A stretch of DNA of 64,000 nucleotides from Fodinibius salicampi (GTDB lineage: Bacteria; Bacteroidota; Rhodothermia; Balneolales; Balneolaceae), in assembly GCF_039545095.1 (NCBI RefSeq), contig NZ_BAABRS010000002.1, positions 496,001 through 560,000 on the forward strand, written 5' to 3'. The position numbers and the translations under genes were made by a program. The stretch's first letter is position 1, and every line of letters starts with the position of its first letter. The notes below the pieces were generated by a model that worked only from the letters and a program-made list of their open reading frames with translations, did no database searches and had not been told where the DNA came from. Below, one piece after another: positions 33,787-43,566 of this stretch.

Positions 33787-35808
33787 ATGGATCACGATCA
33801 GCATCAACACCAACACCAAGAGGGAAGCCACGGGGATGGCCACCACGATCATCATGCCCATATGCTGGAGGATTTTAAAAAGCGATTCTTCATTTCGCTA
33901 TTACCCACCGCTCTGATTTTAATATTGTCTCCCATGATCCAGGAGTTTATGGGAATTGCCGGGCAGCTGGACTTTTCGGGGGATACGATTATTCTTTTTC
34001 TTCTTTCTACTTTCGTATTCTTTTACGGCGGATGGCCGTTTCTCAAAGGGGCATATGATGAGATAAGTGATAAACAGCCCGGTATGATGACCCTGATCGG
34101 GCTGGCCATTACTGTGGCCTATGGTTACAGTTCGACCGTGGTATTCGGATTGGAGGGCAAACTCTTTTTCTGGGAGCTGGCCACGCTTGTACTTATTATG
34201 CTGGTGGGACACTGGATTGAGATGCGATCGGTGATGAGCGCTTCGCGCGCCCTCGAAGAGCTGGCCAAGCTGATGCCGGATACGGCCCATCGTCTCAAAC
34301 AAGATGGCAGTACCGAAGAGGTGCCGCTCAGGGAACTACAAAATGGTGACCGACTGGTGATAAAACCCGGTGAAAAAATTCCGGCAGATGGGGAGGTCAT
34401 CGAAGGAGCGACCCAGGTTAATGAATCGCTGTTAACTGGAGAATCCAAGCCGGTTTCCAAAGAGGAAGGCGATGAGGTAATTGGTGGGGCTATTAATAAA
34501 GAAGGATCCATCACCATTAAGGTTACTAAAACCGGGGATGAATCTTTTTTGTCCCAGGTTATTTCCCTGGTCGAAGATGCCCAGCAAAGTAAATCTAAAA
34601 CGCAAAATCTGGCCAATCGCGCGGCGGCATGGTTGACGTTTGCCGCACTTGGTGCAGGAGCGTTGACTCTATTCGGATGGTCCTTCTGGTCGTCGCAGGA
34701 TTTCGTGTTTGCCATTGAGCGTACGGTCACGGTGATGGTTATTACTTGTCCCCATGCCTTGGGTTTGGCCATTCCGCTGGTGGTTTCGGTATCTACTTCA
34801 AAAGCGGCTAATGAGGGATTTCTGATTAGAAATAGGACGGCTTTTGAGCAGGCTCGGAATGTCAATGCTATCATTTTTGATAAAACCGGTACCTTAACGC
34901 AGGGAGAGTTCGGCGTTACGGATGTCAAATTGTTTAAAGAGAATTATTCCAGAGAGGAATTGCTTAAGCTTGCAGCTTCACTTGAAACACGATCCGAACA
35001 TTCTATTGCACAGGGTATCGTTGAAGCTGTAGACGAGACGTATGAGGTTTCTGATTTTAATTCAATTACCGGAAAAGGAGTAACCGGCAAGGTTGAGGGC
35101 AAACAGCTCGCGGTGGTAAGCCCCGGATATCTGGAAGAGCAGGATATTGAAATTCCTGATCGTGAACAGGTGGATAAGCTGGCATCGGAAGGCAAAACCA
35201 TTGTTTATGTTTTGATTGATGATTCACTGGAAGGAGCTATTGCGCTTGGCGACCAGATACGTAAAGAATCCTACGAAGCTGTGAAAAAGTTGAAAGAGGC
35301 TGGAATTCAATGCATGATGCTGACTGGGGATAATAAGCAGGTAGCTAAATATGTGGCTGATGAACTGGGACTGGAGGACTACTTTGCAGAGGTACTGCCC
35401 GATGAGAAATCCGAAAAAGTAAAAGAGGTGCAGAGCCGTGGGCTTGTTGTGGCAATGGTTGGCGACGGGGTAAATGACGCTCCGGCATTGGCGCAGGCCG
35501 ATGTGGGCATTGCTATTGGTGCGGGATCGGACGTAGCCGTTGAAACGGCAGATTTAATTCTGGTTAAGAATAACCCTAATGATGTGGTAGCGGCTATACT
35601 TTTGGCCAAGGCGACGTACCGTAAAATGATCCAAAACCTATGGTGGGCCAGTGGTTATAATATCATAGCTATTCCGTTAGCCGCAGGAGTTTTTGCATGG
35701 GCGGGTGTTATTTTAAGCCCCGCCGTTGGAGCAGTTCTGATGTCGATGAGTACTGTTGTGGTGGCTATTAACGCGCGCTTCTTAAAGATAGAAAGATCCG
35801 ATAAATAG
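33787..35808 (+). CDS. copB: Copper-exporting P-type ATPase, CopB group
   Basis: A 673-residue P1B-type ATPase. The cytosolic N-terminus is a His-rich tail (MDHDQHQHQHQ...HHDHHAH, residues 1-26) instead of an HMA domain. The membrane metal-binding motif is CPH (C321-H323 in VITCPHALGLAIPL), which marks the P1B-3/CopB group rather than CPC pumps. The actuator TGES is present as LLTGESKPV, the phosphorylation site is D365 in DKTGTL, and MVGDGVNDAPAL is the hinge. The last TM pair has YNIIAIPLAAGVFAWAG and MSMSTVVVAINA. It exports Cu ions across the inner membrane, complementing the CusABC-type pump. About 290 bp separate it from the PII gene, so it may have its own promoter. Confidence 0.94.
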   Translation: MDHDQHQHQHQEGSHGDGHHDHHAHMLEDFKKRFFISLLPTALILILSPMIQEFMGIAGQLDFSGDTIILFLLSTFVFFYGGWPFLKGAYDEISDKQPGMMTLIGLAITVAYGYSSTVVFGLEGKLFFWELATLVLIMLVGHWIEMRSVMSASRALEELAKLMPDTAHRLKQDGSTEEVPLRELQNGDRLVIKPGEKIPADGEVIEGATQVNESLLTGESKPVSKEEGDEVIGGAINKEGSITIKVTKTGDESFLSQVISLVEDAQQSKSKTQNLANRAAAWLTFAALGAGALTLFGWSFWSSQDFVFAIERTVTVMVITCPHALGLAIPLVVSVSTSKAANEGFLIRNRTAFEQARNVNAIIFDKTGTLTQGEFGVTDVKLFKENYSREELLKLAASLETRSEHSIAQGIVEAVDETYEVSDFNSITGKGVTGKVEGKQLAVVSPGYLEEQDIEIPDREQVDKLASEGKTIVYVLIDDSLEGAIALGDQIRKESYEAVKKLKEAGIQCMMLTGDNKQVAKYVADELGLEDYFAEVLPDEKSEKVKEVQSRGLVVAMVGDGVNDAPALAQADVGIAIGAGSDVAVETADLILVKNNPNDVVAAILLAKATYRKMIQNLWWASGYNIIAIPLAAGVFAWAGVILSPAVGAVLMSMSTVVVAINARFLKIERSDK

Positions 35809-35816
35809 CCCCACTA

Positions 35817-35937
35817 AAATAATTGGGTAGCTCAATTATTTAGCTGTATTGCGGATTATCGTGATAAAGCGGCCGCTTTATCAGTAGTTCATAAGTACAG
35901 CCAGCACTCTGTATCACTACATTGTAGTGTGTGCTGG
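35817..35937. repeat. Three consecutive palindromes downstream of copB
   Basis: First, AAATAATTG / CAATTATTT with a 7-nt loop (35817-35841). Second, a perfect 20-bp palindrome GATAAAGCGGCCGCTTTATC (35863-35882). Third, a nested hairpin with outer arms CCAGCAC / GTGCTGG and inner arms CACTACA / TGTAGTG (35901-35937). None has a clear T tract. They may end or protect the copper-cluster mRNA. Confidence 0.65.
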
Positions 35938-35975
35938 TCTCTCATGCAGCCCGTCCTTGTAAGTTCAGGGTATCC

Positions 35976-36081
35976 GACATGAGTATGTCAGGAAATACGA
36001 CATTAAAGTGTCGTATAATATGACATCCTAATGTCGTATAGTATGACATTTAGATGTCTGATAGCAAGACATTATGATGTC
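35976..36081. repeat. Array of five 14-bp palindromes with exact 23-bp period
   Basis: Units at 35976, 35999, 36022, 36045 and 36068, each GACAT-N4-ATGTC (the second has GTGTC). The four loop bases differ in every unit, and the 9-bp spacers are only loosely similar (two contain GTATA-TAT-like sequence). Centres are exactly 23 bp apart. The 8-mer GTAAGTTC flanks the array at 35959-35966 and 36097-36104, 138 bp (six periods) apart. Another dyad, ATTCAC-GTT-GTGAAT, follows at 36115-36129. No gene is seen in 35809-36409. Function unknown. Confidence 0.8.
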
Positions 36082-36254
36082 AGAAAGGATGTAGTAGTAA
36101 GTTCCCTTGATATGATTCACGTTGTGAATTACTCTTGTCAGCCTAACAGCAAGCCAAAGGAGGAAAAGGACAGGGGAATCAGCTTTTGCTCAACTTGATA
36201 GTCCCTATCTGTCTGATTATCAATCAATTGGCAGAGAGCTCAGTATTCAGTATT

Positions 36255-36290
36255 AATAAAGCCTGCCGGAATATTTCGGCAGGCTTTATT
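36255..36290. terminator. Bidirectional terminator between copper cluster and alcohol dehydrogenase
   Basis: Perfect 14-bp arms AATAAAGCCTGCCG / CGGCAGGCTTTATT with an 8-nt loop and U-rich ends on either strand. It can end the plus-strand transcript coming from copB and the minus-strand dehydrogenase transcript. Confidence 0.85.
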
Positions 36291-36409
36291 ATTGATGTCG
36301 GTTGCTGATTAAATAGATAAACAAACCTGAACAGGGAACTGTCAAGTTTCAATTCGGGCTTATCTATATTTTGTATTTAGGATTAATTTCCGCACTACGA
36401 ATTTGGCTT

Positions 36410-37450
36410 TCATTCATTCTCCAGGATTACTTTAAGCGCTTTTTCCTTGGACGCATTTCCGAATGTGTCGTAGGCTTCCATGATCTCACTTAATTTAAAG
36501 TGGTGCGTAATGAGCTGTTCGGGTTCCAGTTTGCCTGAACCTACGGTTTTCATCAGCATCGGTATGGTATAAGTATCAACCAGGCCGGTCGTCATGGTGA
36601 TGTTTTGAACCCAGAGCTTTTCGAGCTTAAGTTCAACACTTTTTCCATGTACACCTACATTAGCAATATGTCCACCGGCTTTGACGATCTCCTGGCAGAT
36701 ATCAAAAGTAGCAGGAACTCCTACCGCTTCGATGGAAACGTCTACTCCTTTTTTTTCGGTGAGCTTCATGATTTTCTCAATCGCTTTGCCATGACTGCTA
36801 TTTACCGTCTTAGTGGCCCCAAACTCTTTCGATACTTCCAGTCGGTTATCATCCAAGTCGACCATGATGATTTCGGCCGGGGAGTAGAACTGGGCAGTTA
36901 ACAGTGCGGCCAGACCGATGGGACCAGCACCCACGATAGCAACCACATCACCGGGTTTCACCTTTCCGTTAAGCACTCCAACTTCAAATCCCGTTGGCAG
37001 AATATCACTGAGCATTACCAATGCTTCTTCATCGGCTCCCTCGGGGATGTGATAGAGACTCGTATCGGCATGGGGAATGCGAACATACTCGGCTTGAGTA
37101 CCGTCGATAGTATTTCCTAGAATCCATCCACCGTTTTCGCAGTGTGAATACATTTGTTTCTTACAATTATCACATTTGCCACATGCAGTAATGCAACTGA
37201 TGAGAACCGGATCTCCTTTTTTAAAATTGGAAACGCCTTCACCTACTTCATCAATGATTCCGACCCCTTCATGGCCAAGGGTACGTCCGTCCGTAACAGT
37301 GGGCACATCCCCTTTCATGATATGTAGATCTGTTCCACAGATTGTGGTTTTGGTTATCTTGACGATGGCATCGGTTGATTCCTGAATTTTGGGTTTATGC
37401 TTTTCTTCATATGCGCGATTGTTGGGACCGTGATAAACAAGGGCTTTCAT
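36410..37450 (-). CDS. Zinc-dependent alcohol dehydrogenase family protein
   Basis: A 346-residue MDR-family oxidoreductase. Catalytic zinc ligands are C38 (TICGTDLH), H60 and E61 (GHEGVG). Structural zinc cysteines are C90, C93, C96 and C104 (CGKCDNCKKQMYSHC). The NAD(P)-binding Rossmann segment is GAGPIGLAALL, followed by MVDLDDNRL whose acidic end favours NAD. The sequence is close to the group annotated as isopropanol/2,3-butanediol or general alcohol dehydrogenases, but the substrate cannot be fixed. It is probably cytosolic and monocistronic, with AGGAGG-type Shine-Dalgarno sequence just upstream of the ATG (minus strand) and the terminator at 36255-36290 downstream. Confidence 0.9.
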   Translation of the reverse strand: MKALVYHGPNNRAYEEKHKPKIQESTDAIVKITKTTICGTDLHIMKGDVPTVTDGRTLGHEGVGIIDEVGEGVSNFKKGDPVLISCITACGKCDNCKKQMYSHCENGGWILGNTIDGTQAEYVRIPHADTSLYHIPEGADEEALVMLSDILPTGFEVGVLNGKVKPGDVVAIVGAGPIGLAALLTAQFYSPAEIIMVDLDDNRLEVSKEFGATKTVNSSHGKAIEKIMKLTEKKGVDVSIEAVGVPATFDICQEIVKAGGHIANVGVHGKSVELKLEKLWVQNITMTTGLVDTYTIPMLMKTVGSGKLEPEQLITHHFKLSEIMEAYDTFGNASKEKALKVILENE

Positions 37451-38205
37451 AATGGCACCTCCTATTGTAATTGTAGAGCATCAAAAATTAGTCTATTGAC
37501 TTTTTAAGATGCTTTTAACATTTCTTGTTTATTTAATAGTGCAATAGTTGTACCAGAAATGTGAGAATTACGATCTATCTCTAAACCTCTTTAAAATGTT
37601 GGTAGAGGTGCCTTTTAATAGGGACATTATTATTGGTAGGACTTCGTTCATTGCAAGTCTGCAATAGGACATAAGATAATTTTTTTGCATAGATGCATAA
37701 AAAATATTTAAAAATGTTTATGAACAGACAGAAAGAGATATTTGAAAGATTCAGTGAAAGGAGATAACCAATTCAATTGTAAATTCTTTACTATCAGAGG
37801 ATGTGAAATAATTAAAACAAATATAAATTGGTCCATAATATCGAGGTCTATTCGAACTAGAATTTAATTTTAATTGTGAATTAAAGTGTAAATGGAAGTA
37901 AAAAGGACTATTTATCTCTAGATGAAAGAATGAAAAAGAGAAGGCCTATCTACTATATATAGAGAATATGGCTATATATATTGGTGATAGTTGGTCAGTA
38001 AAGACTTGGTTTCGAAAATAATTTGCCTATTATCAGAAAAATATTTTAGTTAATAAGCAAATGATTTGCATTGCCAATTCGCTTTGGTGGGAAAACTTGT
38101 AGGGTTACTTATTGATGTAGGGATACTTTTCTAGGTGCTTTCCAAGTTCAATGTTGGTCATAATTTAAAATGGGATATATAACTATAACCTCGAAGGGGA
38201 TATAT
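37451..38205. other. Long AT-rich intergenic region upstream of susC
   Basis: About 750 bp between divergent genes. It contains small dyads (ACCTCT...AGAGGT near 37583-37607; ATTGCA-AGTC-TGCAAT at 37650-37665; TTTTTTGCAT-AG-ATGCATAAAAAA at 37681) and runs of TATATA near 37955-37985. It probably holds the promoters of the dehydrogenase and of the susC cluster. No gene or known RNA motif was recognised. Confidence 0.5.
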
Positions 38206-41200
38206 ATGAAGACACATATACCAAGAAACGTTAATTTTAAAGCATTGATATCATTGGGGGTTTTTGTGCTAGCGCTCATGTTTTCTGGCGTGACAATGGC
38301 ACAGGATACTTCAACGATATCGGGAACAGTTACCGACCAGGCAACAGGTGAAACACTGCCTGGAGTGAATATTTTAGTTAAAGGAACAGCAATAGGAGCC
38401 TCAACGAACCTAAATGGGGAGTACGAACTAGATGTTCCCTCATTAAATGATACGCTCGTTGTATCTTATGTTGGATACACTCGTTCAGAAATACCCATTA
38501 ACGGCCGGACATCATTGGATATTGAGTTGCAGCCGCAGGCTATTGAAGGTGATGAGGTTTTTGTTACTGGATATACTTCTCAGCGACAAGCCGATATTAC
38601 TGGGGCCGTATCCGAAGTTAGTGTTGAGGATATGAATAGAACCACTTCCGCCAGCTTTTTGGACAAAATGAAGGGCCGCATTGCCGGAGTTAACGTAGAG
38701 TCCAGCGGTTCACCAGGTTCTGCTAATACAGTAAGGATTCGCGGAGTTAGCTCTTTCCAAAACAATGATCCGCTTTATATTATTGATGGAACACCGATTC
38801 AAGGTGATTATAATAATTTCTTGAATCCAAATGACATAGAGTCCATGCAGGTATTAAAAGATGCTTCTGCAGCTTCTATTTACGGATCGCGTGCTAACAA
38901 TGGGGTTGTAATTATTACAACAAAAAAAGGATCTGCCGGGGCTCCCGAGGTCTCATTTGATGCTAACTGGGGAGTTGCTACTCCGGTAAGTGGATATAGT
39001 GATATTCTGATGCAGGATCCATTTAATTATCATGAAATTATTAAACGGAGTCATGATAATGCGGGTTTATCTACTCCTACTAATATTTATGGAGATCCTG
39101 AAAATCCTTCCATTCCAAATTATATTTGGCCGAATGACGGGACCAATCAGACAATGGATCTGCAGGCCCAGTTTGGAATTACTGAGGAAGATTATGAAAT
39201 ATGTAATTGTGATCGGTTGATTATGCCGGCTAGCCAGGGAACGGACTGGTGGGATGAGCTTTTTGATCCAGCCTTGACACAAAGCTATAACCTGAATATT
39301 TCCGGTGGTAATGAAGGAGCCGTTTACAATCTTTCGTTTAACTATTACGACCAGGAAGGTACTATGAGATATAACTTTTATAAAAAGGGTACCATCCGTG
39401 TGAATACGGAATTTGAGGCGGGTATTTTTACCTTTGGAGAAAATGCCAGCTTTACGGTTGACCAGCAGTCAGGAGGTATGCAGTCCGGGGCTATGGGCGA
39501 GGATACACCAATTGGTCAGCTGATAAAAATGCAGCCGATTATACCCGTACATGATATAGGAGGCTATTATGCTGGCGCCAAAGCAAATACATTGGGGAAC
39601 GGTAGTAATCCTGTAGCACAGGTCTGGAAAAACCGCCATGATGTAACAGAGACTAATGCGTTTGTAGGTAATGCATTTGCAACGGCCTCTATTATGGAGA
39701 ATCTCGAGTTTAAGAGTAATTTTGGATTTAATATCGGTCGTAATAGGTTTGAAGGGATGGCTCTGCCCACCCCCGAGAACTCGGAGCCTAATTCAGTTAC
39801 CTCACTAAACGAAAACTTTGGTGTTTATACCAACTGGAATTGGAGTAATACGCTTAATTATGCCAAGACCTTTAATCAAAATCACAACCTGGATGTACTG
39901 GCTGGTACGGAGGCCAATCGTGAAAATAATCGCTCTATTGGCGCTTCCATGGCTGGATATTCGAGCACTTCGCTCAATACCCGCTACATCAGGGATGCAT
40001 TGGGAGATCCCGGAACGAAGGCCGTAAACTCATTCGGCGGTTATAGTACATTGCTTTCATTCTTTGGTAAAGCAGACTATAACTACGCTGAGAAATATTA
40101 TTTGAGTGCTACACTACGGCACGACGGATCCTCGAGACTTGGAGCGAATAACCGATGGGGTACCTTCCCGGCCTTTAGTGTAGGTTGGAGAGTATCGGAA
40201 GAATCCTTCATGGATGGATTATCCGGGCTGAGTGACCTGAAGATTCGCTTCGGATATGGAGTGACCGGAAATCAGCAAATACCGACCGGTCGTACAGTTG
40301 ACGAATTCGGTGGTGCAGTTGGTGAAACCTTTTACGACATTACGGGGTCCAACACCGGTGTTGAGCAGGGGTTTCGTAAAACAGCCATCGGTAATGATGA
40401 CCTGAAATGGGAAGAAAATGTCTCCTACAATCTTGGTATAGATTCGGAATTTCTCGATGGTCGAATGAGCTTAGTGGTTGATCTCTATCATCGTGAAGTC
40501 GATGACCTTCTGTTTAATCCTTCCATACCTGCAACACAAGGTAATGCGGCACCTCCTTTTGTGAACGTTGGAAAAATGCAGAATGAAGGTATTGACGTTT
40601 CGCTTGGGTATCGAGGAACTATTGGTAGTGAACTCAGCTGGAATGTGGATATAAACGGTAGCCATTACAAAAACGAGATCATACGCATAGACGGGCAGCA
40701 GGACTTTTTCTATGGCCCCGCACAAGGTCGTGGCAGCCAGATGGTGATTAACCAGTTGGGTAGCCCAATTGGAGCCTTCTATGGTTATAAAGCTGACGGC
40801 TTATTTATGAATCAAGATGAAGTAGATGCTCATGCTGATCAGGATGGAGCTGCACCCGGTCGCCTTCGGTTTGCAGATGTCAATGGAGACGGTCAAATCA
40901 CGCCAGAAGATAAAAAGGTAATCGGATCCTATCATCCGGACTTTACCGGTGGGTTAAATCTCGGAATGCAATGGAAGAACTTTGATTTTAATACCTTCCT
41001 GTTTGCATCTATCGGTAATGACATATTTGATATAACCGATGAATTTACCGTTTTCCGTCTTTTCAATACGAATGTAAGGCAGGATCGCCTGACCAAGTCA
41101 GCAATAGTCGAGAATGGCGAGGTTATAAACCCGGATGCTAAATATCCCAGGTTAGATCAAAATGACCAGTTCAGTAGTGAATACAGCAGCTTTTATGTCA

Positions 41201-41463
41201 AGGATGGATCATATCTGCGGATGCAGAATCTGGAGATAGGCTATAATGCTCCAGCAGGGATGATCCCGGGATTATCGCGGGTTCGGTTTTATGTGCAGGC
41301 ACAGAACCTGTTTACCATAACGGGCTATGATAACCTTGATCCGGCTATGCCAGCTCAACCTGTTGGAGATGGAGTAGATGCCAGTGACCAGGCTAGAGGT
41401 ATCAATCAGGGTACTTATCCGAATAACCGCATCTTTGGGTTTGGAATCAATGCCAGTTTTTAA
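38206..41463 (+). CDS. SusC/RagA-family TonB-linked outer-membrane protein
   Basis: An outer-membrane transporter of 1085 residues from the ATG at 38206. That start is chosen because GAAGGGG lies just upstream and a signal peptide follows (FKALISLGVFVLALMFSGVTMAQ); a longer frame from 38170 adds 12 non-conserved residues. Domains: CarboxypepD-reg-like (about 30-110), TonB plug (115-240) with the SusC signature GSRANNGVVIITTKKG, and a large barrel ending in FGFGINASF. Together with the SusD protein 45 bp downstream it forms a lidded importer for oligomeric nutrients. The C-terminal region includes DVNGDGQITPEDK, a calcium-binding dockerin-like turn common in SusC proteins. Confidence 0.94.
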   Translation: MKTHIPRNVNFKALISLGVFVLALMFSGVTMAQDTSTISGTVTDQATGETLPGVNILVKGTAIGASTNLNGEYELDVPSLNDTLVVSYVGYTRSEIPINGRTSLDIELQPQAIEGDEVFVTGYTSQRQADITGAVSEVSVEDMNRTTSASFLDKMKGRIAGVNVESSGSPGSANTVRIRGVSSFQNNDPLYIIDGTPIQGDYNNFLNPNDIESMQVLKDASAASIYGSRANNGVVIITTKKGSAGAPEVSFDANWGVATPVSGYSDILMQDPFNYHEIIKRSHDNAGLSTPTNIYGDPENPSIPNYIWPNDGTNQTMDLQAQFGITEEDYEICNCDRLIMPASQGTDWWDELFDPALTQSYNLNISGGNEGAVYNLSFNYYDQEGTMRYNFYKKGTIRVNTEFEAGIFTFGENASFTVDQQSGGMQSGAMGEDTPIGQLIKMQPIIPVHDIGGYYAGAKANTLGNGSNPVAQVWKNRHDVTETNAFVGNAFATASIMENLEFKSNFGFNIGRNRFEGMALPTPENSEPNSVTSLNENFGVYTNWNWSNTLNYAKTFNQNHNLDVLAGTEANRENNRSIGASMAGYSSTSLNTRYIRDALGDPGTKAVNSFGGYSTLLSFFGKADYNYAEKYYLSATLRHDGSSRLGANNRWGTFPAFSVGWRVSEESFMDGLSGLSDLKIRFGYGVTGNQQIPTGRTVDEFGGAVGETFYDITGSNTGVEQGFRKTAIGNDDLKWEENVSYNLGIDSEFLDGRMSLVVDLYHREVDDLLFNPSIPATQGNAAPPFVNVGKMQNEGIDVSLGYRGTIGSELSWNVDINGSHYKNEIIRIDGQQDFFYGPAQGRGSQMVINQLGSPIGAFYGYKADGLFMNQDEVDAHADQDGAAPGRLRFADVNGDGQITPEDKKVIGSYHPDFTGGLNLGMQWKNFDFNTFLFASIGNDIFDITDEFTVFRLFNTNVRQDRLTKSAIVENGEVINPDAKYPRLDQNDQFSSEYSSFYVKDGSYLRMQNLEIGYNAPAGMIPGLSRVRFYVQAQNLFTITGYDNLDPAMPAQPVGDGVDASDQARGINQGTYPNNRIFGFGINASF

Positions 41464-41508
41464 CAAAGAATTCACAAATTAATTGAAGAGACTATAAGCA
41501 TAAATATT

Positions 41509-43248
41509 ATGGAAAAAATAAAAAGATTATTTGGAATAGTTGGAGCAGCGCTTGTGGTGGCTATGACCATCTATGCCTGCGATACAGATTCCTTCTTATC
41601 CAGTCCGGCGCAAGGGACATTAAGTTCCGACGTACTGGCCAATGAAGATGGAGTTGACGGGAATCTTATTGCCGCATATTCAATGCTTGATGGGTATGGC
41701 AACTATGGTGGCTGGGGAACAGCTGCCAGTAACTGGACTTTTGGAAGTGTTTCGAGTGATAATGCTTACAAGGGTTCGGAGCCAGGTGACCAGCAACCCA
41801 TTGCTGATGTAGAATTTTACAATTGGGGTACCAGTGGGGTAGACACTTACGTGAATGATAAATGGAGTTCTACCTATGATGGTATTAACCGGGCTAATGC
41901 AACTTTAGAGCTTTTGGCATCGGTTGATGAAGTCACAGGTGAGGATCGAGCGAGTATTGAGGGAGAGGCCAAGTTCTTGCGCGCCCATTACCATTTTGAG
42001 GCGTGGAAAATGTGGAAGAATATCCCTTACTACACCGAAGAAGCTGAAGATTTCCGTAAGCCTAACACCGGAAATAATCCCATTCAGAGTATTCTGGCGG
42101 ACTTGAATGACGCAATTGAATTGCTTCCTACTTCGCAAAGTGAGGCTGGACGTGTAACACAATGGACCGCCAAGGCCTATAAAGGTCGGGTGGAAGCCTA
42201 CACCGGAGATTGGGAGAGTGCTCTTTCTACCTTGCGTGAGGTGGAACAAAGCGGGCCATATGCGCTGAGAGATAACTTCCACCAGGTGTTTTCTGCCAGT
42301 GGAGGTAATGGGTCAGAAACTATCCTTGCTTATCAGGCTTCTGTTAATGATGGAGAGCCTGGTGGTGCTAATGGGAACTATCCTGATCGCTTGAACTTTC
42401 CACATAGTGGTAGTCCATTTGGATGCTGCGGATTTCATCAGCCTTCACAGAACTTAGTCAATGCCTTTAAGGTAGACGGTGGTACTGGACTTCCATTGCC
42501 GATTACAGATCCGAATAACTGGAACAGCGATGACGACAACTTTGCAGCAGGAGATATGACACCGGTAGATCCCCGTCTCGACTGGACAGTAGGCCGGGAT
42601 GGAGTACCATTCCTTGATTGGGGAGAGCATGCGCCAGGTTGGATACGTGACCGTGGTTATTCTGGCCCGTATAGTGCGAAAAAAACAGTATGGGAACAGG
42701 GTACCGACGCAGGTAGCTCAGTTGGATGGTCCAGTTTCCAGCTGCATTTTCAAAATCTGCATCTGTATCGTTATGCTGATGCACTATTATTATTGGCCGA
42801 AGCAGAGGTGGAAGTGGGATCTCTTGAGAACGCCCGGACTATTGTAAACCGTATTCGTGAGCGTGCTGGACAGGCCGCACAAGGTCCTGGTACTTCCTTG
42901 GATAATATCGAAGTGCCAATTGATGATCCCGCAATTACATGGGCCAATTATCAAGTTGGTACCTACGATACTCCTTGGACAAGTGCTTCTGAAGCCAGAG
43001 AGGCCGTACGTGTTGAGCGTCGCCTTGAGTTGGCAATGGAAGGTCATCGTTATTTCGACCTCCGTCGTTGGGGCATTGCTCAAGAAACATTGAATAACTA
43101 TCTGGATGTTGAAGAAACCCGCCGTGAATATTTGACGGGTTCTGATGGTTATCAGGAGCGCAATAACCTATATCCGATACCTTCTGTTCAGCGAGAACTT
43201 AGTGAGGTGGATGGAGAATCAACACTGGAGCAAAATCCAGGCTGGTAA
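41509..43248 (+). CDS. SusD/RagB-family nutrient-binding lipoprotein
   Basis: A 579-residue surface lipoprotein: signal ending VVAMTIYAC with the lipobox Cys near 24. The family layout is clear: early RANATLELLASVDE, the EAKFLRAHYHFEAWKMWKNIPYY helices, repeated TPR-like pairs (AKAYKGRVEAYTGDWESALS), and the C-terminal RLELAMEGHRYFDLRRWG with YPIPSVQRELS. It binds the substrate and closes over the SusC barrel. The ligand is not predictable. A strong hairpin terminator follows, so susC-susD form a transcription unit separate from the CRTAC1-like genes. Confidence 0.94.
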   Translation: MEKIKRLFGIVGAALVVAMTIYACDTDSFLSSPAQGTLSSDVLANEDGVDGNLIAAYSMLDGYGNYGGWGTAASNWTFGSVSSDNAYKGSEPGDQQPIADVEFYNWGTSGVDTYVNDKWSSTYDGINRANATLELLASVDEVTGEDRASIEGEAKFLRAHYHFEAWKMWKNIPYYTEEAEDFRKPNTGNNPIQSILADLNDAIELLPTSQSEAGRVTQWTAKAYKGRVEAYTGDWESALSTLREVEQSGPYALRDNFHQVFSASGGNGSETILAYQASVNDGEPGGANGNYPDRLNFPHSGSPFGCCGFHQPSQNLVNAFKVDGGTGLPLPITDPNNWNSDDDNFAAGDMTPVDPRLDWTVGRDGVPFLDWGEHAPGWIRDRGYSGPYSAKKTVWEQGTDAGSSVGWSSFQLHFQNLHLYRYADALLLLAEAEVEVGSLENARTIVNRIRERAGQAAQGPGTSLDNIEVPIDDPAITWANYQVGTYDTPWTSASEAREAVRVERRLELAMEGHRYFDLRRWGIAQETLNNYLDVEETRREYLTGSDGYQERNNLYPIPSVQRELSEVDGESTLEQNPGW

Positions 43249-43271
43249 CCTTTACAGCTAATTAAAAATTT

Positions 43272-43313
43272 ATCCCGGGAGGTGAGAACAATTCACTTTC
43301 CGGGATTTTTTTT
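43272..43313 (+). terminator. Rho-independent terminator after susD
   Basis: Stem ATCCCGG / CCGGGAT, with an inner GTGA / TCAC extension, followed by eight T. It starts about 25 bp after the susD stop. The rest of the 318-bp gap (to 43566) is AT-rich and holds no gene I can support, presumably the promoter of the CRTAC1-like pair. Confidence 0.85.
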
Positions 43314-43566
43314 AACTAATTTCTAATTAGTAAGATTGCATGTTTATCTTCCAGTTTTATTTTGTAATAGTTTATTTTTTAAAGGTACTTGGATAACAAT
43401 ATTATATACTTTGCCTTTTCTATAAGTCATTAATACGCTGGAAAGTCTAGTTTTTATTAGATCTGCGTTGATTAACATGTAATTCATAATTTCTGGTATG
43501 ACTTTCTTAATTTGAAACTCAGCATCGTTCATAATTTTTATAATCAAATAATAGTATATAAGCCGG

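Noticed and set aside
34125-34928. 267-codon open frame on the minus strand inside copB
   Set aside because: It lies wholly within the well-supported copB gene, is Ser/Pro/Ala-rich with no recognisable domain, and mirrors copB codon bias. Similar antisense frames inside cusA and gltX were rejected for the same reason.
35976-36081. CRISPR array
   Set aside because: The units are only 14 bp with variable centres, spacers are 9 bp, and no cas gene is present.
38170-38205. ATG at 38170 as the SusC start
   Set aside because: The ATG at 38206 has a good ribosome site and begins a normal signal peptide. The extra 12 residues are not typical.
37451-38205. Riboswitch or small RNA in the long spacer before susC
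   Set aside because: Only short AT-rich dyads are present and no known riboswitch core was recognised.
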